5,452 bases of DNA, taken from the NCBI GenBank assembly GCA_031275035.1, contig JAISPH010000124.1, forward strand, positions 1-5,452, written 5' to 3'. This stretch comes from Treponema sp. GTDB lineage: Bacteria > Spirochaetota > Spirochaetia > Treponematales > Breznakiellaceae. The number at the start of each line of letters is the position of its first letter. The first letter of the stretch is position 1. Both the position numbers and the translations under genes were made by a program. This document shows, piece after piece, positions 1 through 5,330 of this stretch. Below the pieces are notes generated by a model, which made no database searches, was not told where the DNA came from, and saw only the letters and a program-made list of their open reading frames with translations.

Positions 1-564
1 GCCACCATGAACGATCCGAAATTGAGCGTCGAGGAAATAAAGTGGGGCATCAAGGAGGGCGGCTGGCTTCCGCAAAAGACCGCCCACACCGTCGTCCACG
101 CCGGGCGGAAGGAAGTGGATGATAATTATGCCGCGCTAAGTGGGGGTGCCGCTCCAGAGATTGCCAAATCCATAGGCCAAAAAATCGGCAGCATATATAC
201 AACCCTTACTAGCGAGACTCAAGCCCAAGGTGGAAATCCGAGCTCGGTTATTTTTTCGGGCATAATTCCTGAGAATCCTATAGATTCATACAATATCGGC
301 TACATCAATGGGAATGAGGGTATAAAAAGCGTGGTTCCGCATTATAACTCCACTAACGTATTTATCGCAGGAATTGATGATACTGATGAGTTCAAAGGAA
401 CTGTAGATGGCACATTCCAATATTCAGGAATTATCACAAATGTAGCAGCCATGCAGCCTGCCAGCAAGCAAGCCCTATACCTTGCAAACCTGACACAGCC
501 AAAATCCAACGGGACGGATTACGGGTATCCGGGAGCGCAGGGGCAGGCACGCACGCGTGCCTGA
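1..564 (+). CDS. Partial paralog of the downstream coiled-coil lipoprotein, C-terminal part only
   Basis: The frame is open to the left edge and 187 codons are visible. The ATG at position 7 is probably internal: the sequence before it (GCCACCATG) aligns with GCCGCCATG inside the next gene (1183-1191), so the real start lies outside the window. The visible part matches residues about 200-300 of that gene: VEEI.WGI, GGWLP.KTA, HAGR.EV, NYAALSGGAA, then a nearly identical block through IPENPI.SYNIGYINGN. After GIK the two proteins diverge and this one has its own tail of about 80 residues. I do not recognise the domain. By analogy with its neighbour it is probably the outer part of an exported lipoprotein, but the signal peptide is not visible. 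The last residues (QARTRA) are encoded by a GC-rich terminator hairpin overlapping the TGA stop, which suggests the original C-terminus was lost or replaced. It is a certain ORF of unknown function. Confidence 0.75.
   Translation, partial: ATMNDPKLSVEEIKWGIKEGGWLPQKTAHTVVHAGRKEVDDNYAALSGGAAPEIAKSIGQKIGSIYTTLTSETQAQGGNPSSVIFSGIIPENPIDSYNIGYINGNEGIKSVVPHYNSTNVFIAGIDDTDEFKGTVDGTFQYSGIITNVAAMQPASKQALYLANLTQPKSNGTDYGYPGAQGQARTRA
230..317 (+). repeat. 88-nt direct repeat, copy 1, inside the first lipoprotein-family gene
   Basis: This block matches 1406-1493 with a single mismatch (G at 283, A at 1459), which changes Asp to Asn in ENPI(D/N)SYN. The spacing between copies is 1176 nt. Sequence on both sides is much less alike, so the block stands out from ordinary paralog similarity. 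Confidence 0.9.
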
Positions 565-574
565 GGGCTTTTTT
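544..574 (+). terminator. Candidate Rho-independent terminator overlapping the stop of the first gene
   Basis: CAGGCACG (544-551) pairs with CGTGCCTG (556-563) as an 8-bp GC-rich stem with a 4-nt loop. A run of six T starts 5 nt later (569-574). The TGA stop (562-564) lies within the 3' arm. The gap between stem and T-run makes it less than ideal, but its position between two same-strand paralogs is right. Confidence 0.6.
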
Positions 575-603
575 CCCGGATAAATTCCGGTAAGGAGTTT
601 GAT

Positions 604-1695
604 ATGAAGATTCGGATACATCTGCTGGCCGCGGTTTTGGCGGCGGCCCTGTTGTCCTGTGACGCCGGCCTGCAAAACGAGCTTGACGAACTGAAAGACA
701 AAAACGGCGAATTAAAGGAGGAGCTGGCGGAACGGGACGCGCAGATCGCCGCGCTCCGGGAAACCCTGGAGGGGAAGGAAGCGGACATTGCGGCGGTTGA
801 AGCCCAAATAACGGCGCTGGAAACCCGGAAGACCGCCCTGGAGGCCGCGCTGGCCCAAGCGGAGGGGGACGCCGGGGACCTGGAGGCGGAACTGGCCGCG
901 GTAAACGCCGCGCTGGACGCCAAAGCCGGGGAGCTTGCCGGTAGCGAGGCCGCCGTTACCTTCATGACGCGCCAGATCAGCCTCATGGAGGCCGGCGGGA
1001 AGAAGCGGGACGCGGATTGGTTCGCCCGGTCCGACGCTATCGCCGCAAACGCCCGGAGCATGGGCGGCGAGCTTGTGACGGTGTTCCTCGGCGACGGCTT
1101 GATAATCGAGGCCGTTGGAAATCAAACCGAAGAACAGATAAAGGCCGCGATGCCCAACATCCCGACGGCCCGGGTGCACGTCGCCGCCATGGACGGCGCG
1201 ACGGTCGAGGAAATAATTTGGGGCATTACGCGGGGCGGCTGGCTCCCGACGAAGACCGCCTACACCGTCATCCACGCCGGAAGGGCGGAGGTGGAGGCGA
1301 ATTATGCCGCGCTGAGTGGAGGTGCCGCTGTAGAGATTGCCTATTCTATTGGGATGAAGATAGGGGGCATATATACCGCAGTTGTGGATAAAACTACAGA
1401 CCAAAGTGGAAATCCGAGCTCGGTTATTTTTTCGGGCATAATTCCTGAGAATCCTATAAATTCATACAATATCGGCTACATCAATGGGAATGACGGGATT
1501 AAATACGGCGATTTTGGGACCGCGATAGATAATAGCTATATCAAAATGATAACCCCAAATAGTAGTGATACTTTCAAGACAATAGCCAATGCGTTCATAA
1601 ACAATCAACCCACATACGTGGCGGGCGCCGTGCCTTGGGGCGGCGGCATTTTCCTGGCCGGCATGAATTTGACAACCGGCGTTGTGTTCAGGTGA
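604..1695 (+). CDS. Coiled-coil lipoprotein of unknown function with divergent C-terminus
   Basis: The product has 363 residues. The start is supported by AAGGAG at 592-597, 6 nt before the ATG. Residues 1-18 form a lipoprotein signal peptide (basic MKIR, Ala/Leu core) ending in the lipobox LLSC, with lipidated Cys19, so the protein is expected to be membrane-anchored. Residues about 22-130 are rich in Ala, Glu, Leu and Lys with heptad-like spacing, a long coiled coil. Residues about 155-195 are a small globular linker (VTVFLGDGLIIEA). Residues about 200-300 are the domain shared with the upstream paralog (GGWLPTKTAYTVIHAGR, NYAALSGGAA, the ENPINSYNIGYINGN segment). The tail (301-363) is unlike the paralog's and ends in a Gly-rich stretch. 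Base composition falls from GC-rich to clearly AT-rich near 1340 and returns to GC-rich for the last 25 codons, suggesting a mosaic. I recognise no catalytic motif; a surface or periplasmic role is inferred from the lipobox and coiled coil only. Confidence 0.85.
   Translation: MKIRIHLLAAVLAAALLSCDAGLQNELDELKDKNGELKEELAERDAQIAALRETLEGKEADIAAVEAQITALETRKTALEAALAQAEGDAGDLEAELAAVNAALDAKAGELAGSEAAVTFMTRQISLMEAGGKKRDADWFARSDAIAANARSMGGELVTVFLGDGLIIEAVGNQTEEQIKAAMPNIPTARVHVAAMDGATVEEIIWGITRGGWLPTKTAYTVIHAGRAEVEANYAALSGGAAVEIAYSIGMKIGGIYTAVVDKTTDQSGNPSSVIFSGIIPENPINSYNIGYINGNDGIKYGDFGTAIDNSYIKMITPNSSDTFKTIANAFINNQPTYVAGAVPWGGGIFLAGMNLTTGVVFR
1406..1493 (+). repeat. 88-nt direct repeat, copy 2, inside the complete lipoprotein gene
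   Basis: This is the partner of 230-317, with 87 of 88 positions identical and no gap. It encodes the end of the shared domain. Directly after it the two proteins keep only a few similar residues (GIK) and then become unrelated. Confidence 0.9.
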
Positions 1696-1704
1696 TAAAA
1701 AAAT

Positions 1705-1744
1705 CCCCGGAAAGGGTTGCGCGTGAACCGCTCCGGGGTCTTTT
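1705..1744 (+). terminator. Rho-independent terminator after the lipoprotein gene
   Basis: CCCCGGA (1705-1711) pairs with TCCGGGG (1732-1738), with an inner GGTT/AACC pairing (1715-1718 with 1726-1729). TCTTTT follows (1739-1744). It begins 9 nt after the stop and separates the lipoprotein unit from the prenyltransferase gene. Confidence 0.75.
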
Positions 1745-1776
1745 CCCGGGTACGTCCTATGGGATAAACTCATCCT

Positions 1777-2832
1777 ATGGATTCGCCCTACGCGCAGCGC
1801 CTGGCAAAGATAGAAGCCGTTTTGAACGCCCAATTACCGGAAAACCCGGATCTTCCCTGGGTAAACGGTAATTTCCCTGCCCTTCCCGGTACGGTTTCCC
1901 CAAGCCTGGTGAAGTCCCTGACCCTTCCGGGCCGGGACCTTATCTCCCGGGGGGGGAAGCGGTGGCGGCCCCTGCTGGCCACCCTGATCTGCGAGGCTCT
2001 TGGGGGAGGGGACGGGGCGCTGGCCCTGGTTCCCCTGGTGGAACTGCCCCACAACGCCAGCCTTATCCACGATGATATTGAGGACAGCTCCGGTGAACGC
2101 CGGGGGAAGCCTGCGGCGCATATCCTCTACGGAACCGATACGGCGATCAACGCCGGGTGTTTCCTGTATTTCCTTCCCCTCACCTGCGTTGAAACCTGGG
2201 ACGCGCCGCTTGCGTTGAAAAACGCGGTGTACCGCCTTTGGGGGGAGTATATGCGCCGGCTCCACCTGGGGCAGGCTATGGATATCCGCTGGCACCGGGA
2301 TTATGCTTCCCTGCCGGCCCTGGAGGAATACGACCTGATGTGCCGCCTTAAAACCGGCTGCCTGGCCAGGTTTGCGGCAATCCTGGGTATCTACGGCGCC
2401 GCCGCCTCCGGGGGAATACCGGTTGGCGGGATAGACCGGTGGTCCGGTATTCTTGGGGACGCGGCGGAAAAACTGGGGGCGGGTTTCCAGATTCTGGACG
2501 ATGTTAAAAACCTCACCACCGGCAATCCCGGTAAAAAGCGGGGGGACGATATAGTGGAAGGGAAGAAAAGCCTTCCGGTATTGCTGTATCTCCACGGGCG
2601 AAAAAGCGCCGCCCCGTTGGTGATCCGCTGTTTTCAATCGGCCGGAACTTCAGGGGTTGGCGCGCCGGAGGTGGAGGAGCTTATCGCCGAACTGGATCGT
2701 TCCGGGGCCTTGGGGGAAGCCAGGAAACAGGGACTTTCCCTCATTGCTGAAGCCCGGGAAACTTTTTCCGGCATTTCCGGCGCCGCTTCTTCAGGAGAGC
2801 TGCTTGCAGGTTTAATCGATTCGATCAGTTAA
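1777..2832 (+). CDS. Polyprenyl diphosphate synthase (trans-isoprenyl diphosphate synthase family)
   Basis: The 351-residue product is a class I prenyltransferase that would extend an allylic diphosphate with isopentenyl diphosphate in the cytoplasm, supplying quinone side chains or other polyprenyl lipids. Visible motifs are GGKRWRP (59-65, diphosphate binding), the first Asp-rich motif DDIED (99-103), KTG (192-194), FQILDDVKN (237-245, second Asp-rich motif) and GDDIVEGKKSLP (256-267). The first motif has DDxxD spacing, not the DDxxxxD of typical bacterial farnesyl diphosphate synthases, and the residue five before it is a small Ala (94). By the known chain-length rule both favour a longer product, but length cannot be fixed from sequence alone. 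The last Asp of the second motif is Asn245. The start is the first ATG after an in-frame TAA at 1765; its Shine-Dalgarno is weak (GGGAT, 1761-1765). The next gene follows after 9 nt. Confidence 0.9.
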   Translation: MDSPYAQRLAKIEAVLNAQLPENPDLPWVNGNFPALPGTVSPSLVKSLTLPGRDLISRGGKRWRPLLATLICEALGGGDGALALVPLVELPHNASLIHDDIEDSSGERRGKPAAHILYGTDTAINAGCFLYFLPLTCVETWDAPLALKNAVYRLWGEYMRRLHLGQAMDIRWHRDYASLPALEEYDLMCRLKTGCLARFAAILGIYGAAASGGIPVGGIDRWSGILGDAAEKLGAGFQILDDVKNLTTGNPGKKRGDDIVEGKKSLPVLLYLHGRKSAAPLVIRCFQSAGTSGVGAPEVEELIAELDRSGALGEARKQGLSLIAEARETFSGISGAASSGELLAGLIDSIS

Positions 2833-2841
2833 GGGGGAGCC

Positions 2842-3477
2842 ATGAACAGGATCTTAGAGGCTGAAATATGGACCATTGCCCGGATGGATGATGGAACTGC
2901 GGTACTCCTGCGGCCTTTAAACTCCGGAATTGCGGTTCCGATCTTTATCGGCGAAAGCGAGGCCCTGGCCATACTCCTCGGGCTAGGGGAGGTGGTGATT
3001 TCCCGGCCCCTTACCCACGATCTGCTTCTGGAACTTATCAAAAGGGACGGGCTTGGCCTGTATCAGGTGAAGATTCACGATTTGCGCAACAGTATTTTCT
3101 ACTCCCAGTTGCTTCTTACGGGCAGAGAGTTTTCGGAAAAAAACCCCATGATCCTCGATTCCCGCCCTTCCGATGCTCTTGCTCTGACGGTTCGCTGTAA
3201 GTGCCCGGTTTTTATCACCCAAAAGGTGGTGGATCAGGCGGGCTTACCCATTGAATTTTTTCTTGACGCTGTTGGGGATAATGGGACAATTTCTACCGAT
3301 ATTACTGTAGGAAAATTGTATGGCCATATACCGGATGTGCCCGGTTTTATTGCCCGGCGGGAAACGCTCCAGATGGAACTGGAACAGGCGGTAGCCGCTG
3401 AAGAATACGAAAAGGCCGCGGAAATACGGGATGTTTTGGCCTTGTTGGATAAAGAAAGAAAGGATAGACAATCATAA
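2842..3477 (+). CDS. DUF151 bifunctional nuclease family protein with C-terminal UVR motif
   Basis: The product has 211 residues. The N-terminal about 140 residues match the DUF151/BFN family: LRPLNSGIAVPIFIGESEA (23-41), the stretch RPLTHDLLLELI (55-66), and the signature ILDSRPSDALAL (104-115) followed by RCKCPVFI. Family members have been reported to have DNase and RNase activity, but for most bacterial members the role is not settled. Residues about 175-203 (MELEQAVAAEEYEKAAEIRD) form a UVR motif, the helical hairpin that links UvrB and UvrC and also occurs in other proteins; here it is a likely protein-interaction tail. GGGGGAG (2833-2839) lies just before the ATG. The 9-nt gap from the prenyltransferase gene implies one transcript and probably coupled translation. 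Family membership is firm; the nuclease function is taken from the family. Confidence 0.88.
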   Translation: MNRILEAEIWTIARMDDGTAVLLRPLNSGIAVPIFIGESEALAILLGLGEVVISRPLTHDLLLELIKRDGLGLYQVKIHDLRNSIFYSQLLLTGREFSEKNPMILDSRPSDALALTVRCKCPVFITQKVVDQAGLPIEFFLDAVGDNGTISTDITVGKLYGHIPDVPGFIARRETLQMELEQAVAAEEYEKAAEIRDVLALLDKERKDRQS

Positions 3478-3486
3478 TTTCGTTTT

Positions 3487-3506
3487 TTGGCGATCGTAAT
3501 TGCCAA
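3487..3506. promoter_or_regulatory. Inverted repeat overlapping the -35 box of the M23 gene promoter
   Basis: TTGGCGAT (3487-3494) and ATTGCCAA (3499-3506) are inverted arms of 8 nt with one imperfect position and a CGTA centre. No T-run follows, so it is a poor terminator for the gene before it. Because its right arm covers the -35 box it could be a repressor site; no regulator is identified. Confidence 0.35.
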
Positions 3507-3528
3507 TAAGGGAAAAACCGTATAAAAT
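3500..3528 (+). promoter_or_regulatory. Candidate sigma-70-type promoter for the M23 peptidase gene
   Basis: TTGCCA (3500-3505) and TAAAAT (3523-3528) are separated by 17 nt. The expected transcription start is about position 3535, the A of the ATG, which implies a leaderless or almost leaderless message. No Shine-Dalgarno lies at the usual distance from this ATG. Confidence 0.55.
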
Positions 3529-3534
3529 ACAATA

Positions 3535-4521
3535 ATGAAAAAAATAATCAGGCTGATCATGCTTTTTTCTTGTATCTATTTTTTCCCGTTCCCCGGGTAT
3601 TTTCCCGGATTTATGGGAGAAGCTTTCTTCAAAAGATCGCAAAAGCCTGAGGTACTCGATGCTGAAAACGGTATGGGTATGCCCTATGTCGAAAATGTTG
3701 CCCTGGCTTTACCGGAATCTGCGGTTCTGTCCTCCACGTCCGGTACAGACGTCGCCATAGCCGGTATGCCGGAGCCGGAGGCCTATTCCAAACCCCGGAT
3801 GCTGCTCAGTTTTCCCTATAAGGTTCAGCAGGGCAATACCATTGGGGTCCTTGCGGAAACCTTCGGCCTTAATCAGGATACGCTCCTTTCCCTGAACGGT
3901 ATTAAAAATTCCCGGCTGCTTCAAATAGACCAAATACTAAGAATACCTAATCAGGATGGTATTCTCCATACGGTTAAGAAAGGGGATACCCTTGCTTCCA
4001 TCGCCGCAACATACGAGACCAGCCCCGAAACAATCCTGACGGCAAATGAGCTTTTCTCGGAAACAGTTAACCCTAATACCACCCTGTTTATTCCCGGCGC
4101 CAGGCTTTCCCGGACAGATCTTCAGGAAATAAACGGCGATCTTTTTCAGTGGCCTGTTCGAGGGTATATTACCTCGGCCTACGGCTACCGGCCGAGCCCC
4201 TTTACCCGGGAACGTCAGTTCCATACCGGTATTGATATAGGTTCGCCCACAGGGACCCCCATACGAGCGGCTATGGCGGGCAGGGTTTCCTCGGTCGGTT
4301 ATGACGGCGTTTCCGGCAATTATGTGGTACTTTCCCATCATTCCGGATATCGGACCCTATACGCCCACATGAGCGTTGTCAGGACAAAGACTGGCGCCTA
4401 TGTCCGTACCGGGGATATTATCGGAGACGTTGGCAGTACCGGTTTAAGCACGGGCCCCCATCTGCACTTTACGGTTTATAAAAACGGCGTTACGGTTAAC
4501 CCACGGACATTGATAAAGTAG
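3535..4521 (+). CDS. Secreted LysM-LysM-M23 metallopeptidase (peptidoglycan hydrolase or its activator)
   Basis: The product has 328 residues. Residues 1-30 are a signal peptide or membrane anchor (MKKIIR, then a long hydrophobic run). LFSC at 10-13 resembles a loose spirochaetal lipobox, but the hydrophobic region continues beyond it, so lipidation is doubtful. Two LysM peptidoglycan-binding domains follow: about 94-138 (YKVQQGNTIGVLAETFGLN, ending ILRIP) and about 144-188 (HTVKKGDTLASIAATY, ending LFIPG). The M23 domain covers about 206-325. Zinc ligands H230 and D234 (HTGID) and H311 (HLH, 309-311), plus H278 (YAHM) and H309, are all present, so it should be an active endopeptidase cutting peptide cross-links, not a degenerate EnvC/NlpD-like activator. 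The first ATG is chosen because it supplies the basic n-region; the ATG at 3559 would lose it. It lies 57 nt after the nuclease-family gene, with its own likely promoter. Confidence 0.92.
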   Translation: MKKIIRLIMLFSCIYFFPFPGYFPGFMGEAFFKRSQKPEVLDAENGMGMPYVENVALALPESAVLSSTSGTDVAIAGMPEPEAYSKPRMLLSFPYKVQQGNTIGVLAETFGLNQDTLLSLNGIKNSRLLQIDQILRIPNQDGILHTVKKGDTLASIAATYETSPETILTANELFSETVNPNTTLFIPGARLSRTDLQEINGDLFQWPVRGYITSAYGYRPSPFTRERQFHTGIDIGSPTGTPIRAAMAGRVSSVGYDGVSGNYVVLSHHSGYRTLYAHMSVVRTKTGAYVRTGDIIGDVGSTGLSTGPHLHFTVYKNGVTVNPRTLIK

Positions 4522-4523
4522 CA

Positions 4524-4689
4524 GGCTAGTCGTTTACGACGTTTGGGCGGCACCATAAAGAAACCCGTAGGGTTTCGTGCCGCCCAAATGTGCCGGAGTG
4601 AGCCGTGGGAAGGAGCGGAGCGACTGACCTAGGCGAACGGAGATCGAGGGGCCTTCAGGCCCCGATGCGTAAAACTGGCCTGTTATACG
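4524..4689. repeat. attC-like structured element 1 (integron recombination site), outer left box missing
   Basis: The outer arms GGCTAGT (4524-4530) and TTTACG (4533-4538) pair with ACTGGCC (4674-4680) and CGTAAA (4668-4673), leaving CG (4531-4532) unpaired on one side. This resembles the extrahelical bases of attC L boxes. Inside is a 12-bp stem (4542-4553 with 4577-4588), a six-base bulge (4554-4559) and an inner 7-bp hairpin with loop GTA. A second hairpin pairs GGGGCCT (4648-4654) with AGGCCCC (4657-4663). The right end is the core-like box GTTATACG (4682-4689). The partner box CGTATAAC expected left of 4524 is absent. The element begins 2 nt after the M23 stop codon and has no T-run that would make it a classical terminator. 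The call rests on comparison with element 2 and known attC architecture; at about 166 nt it is long for attC. Confidence 0.6.
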
Positions 4690-4722
4690 ACGTTTTGCCC
4701 GTACTTTATTTATTACAATTTT

Positions 4723-5241
4723 TTATCTTTGTATCCATCCTAATAATTCAAATGTTTCTACCACATATACGGCTATATATTCCGCTACCCATATTTCATT
4801 CTCATTATCATATCTATAATCAGATATAAATGGATTCGGTCTATTTGTAGTATAGGATTTCATATCAACGTTAATGCAATTATTGCCTCCCTGTCCATCT
4901 TCACCAATAAAAATACTTGTAATAGAAATTCCACCAGATCCCAAGTCATTCTTTATTTTGTTATAATATCTTGGATCATTTTTTAAATTGTTTATAAATT
5001 TTTCCAGCAATAATTTTTGTCCGTTTGTTAGAGATGACTTTTCTCCTACCAGGAAATTTCCTTCTTTTTCCCGATAGTTTTTTATTGACCATTCTCTATA
5101 ATACCAACAATCTTCAATGGATATATCACAATCAAAAGGATAATTCAATCCATATTTTTCCATATAATTCGTTATTTTATCGTCAGAATAACAGAACATA
5201 CCGATTATTAGGAAAATAAAACAGAAAACCCCTTTATTCAT
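4723..5241 (-). CDS. Exported protein of unknown function encoded by the cassette
   Basis: The product has 172 residues. The start is supported by AAGGGAGG (complement of 5247-5254), 5 nt before the ATG. Residues 1-19 are a signal peptide (MNK, a hydrophobic core, then CYS before DD). Cys17 follows GMF, a poor lipobox, so signal peptidase I cleavage is likelier than lipidation. The mature part is polar and rich in Asn, Tyr, Lys and aromatic residues, with Cys38, Cys45 and Cys122 that could form disulfides outside the cytoplasm. Notable stretches are the basic SLTNGQKLLLEKFINNLKN (70-88), GEDGQGGNNC (113-122) and a hydrophobic EIWVAEYIAVYVVETFELL segment (149-167) with a strand-like pattern. 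I recognise no family. Base and codon use is strongly AT-biased compared with all other genes here, pointing to transfer. Such cassette genes are often unique; toxin, immunity or adaptive surface functions cannot be distinguished. Confidence 0.8.
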   Translation of the reverse strand: MNKGVFCFIFLIIGMFCYSDDKITNYMEKYGLNYPFDCDISIEDCWYYREWSIKNYREKEGNFLVGEKSSLTNGQKLLLEKFINNLKNDPRYYNKIKNDLGSGGISITSIFIGEDGQGGNNCINVDMKSYTTNRPNPFISDYRYDNENEIWVAEYIAVYVVETFELLGWIQR

Positions 5242-5263
5242 TAGAACCTCCCTTTTATTGACT

Positions 5264-5292
5264 ATTCTATACGATATATTCTATTTTGTCGA
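5264..5292 (-). promoter_or_regulatory. Candidate sigma-70-type promoter for the cassette gene
   Basis: On the minus strand TCGACA (complement of 5287-5292) and TAGAAT (complement of 5264-5269) are 17 nt apart, each one base from consensus. The start would be near 5257, giving a leader of about 16 nt that holds the Shine-Dalgarno. The region is AT-rich, so chance matches are a concern. Confidence 0.5.
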
Positions 5293-5330
5293 TATTTTAT
5301 ATTGGTTTCAACAAAATTTAGGGCAAATGG

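Noticed and set aside
712..1404. Long minus-strand reading frame opposite the lipoprotein gene
   Set aside because: It mirrors a GC-rich, Ala-rich coding strand; the + strand has a signal peptide, lipobox, ribosome site and a paralog, and this frame has no recognisable domain.
604..1695. Variable C-terminus as a target of a diversity-generating retroelement
   Set aside because: Treponema has such systems (TvpA), but there is no template repeat, no reverse transcriptase and no adenine-specific mismatch pattern here; the paralog tails are simply unrelated.
1834..2637. 267-residue minus-strand reading frame opposite the prenyltransferase
   Set aside because: The + strand has all family motifs; the antisense product is Pro/Gly/Arg-rich and looks like a shadow.
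3234..3560. Minus-strand frame with a hydrophobic start, like a small membrane protein
   Set aside because: It lies opposite the UVR end of the nuclease-family gene and its promoter region; the hydrophobic run is the complement of AT-rich DNA, with no ribosome site.
4542..4588. Strong hairpin after the M23 gene as a Rho-independent terminator
   Set aside because: No T-run follows on either strand, and the same architecture recurs in element 2 away from any gene end.
4605..4829. Plus-strand frame of 74 residues across the repeat and cassette boundary
   Set aside because: It runs through structured repeat sequence into the complement of the cassette gene, with no ribosome site or family match.
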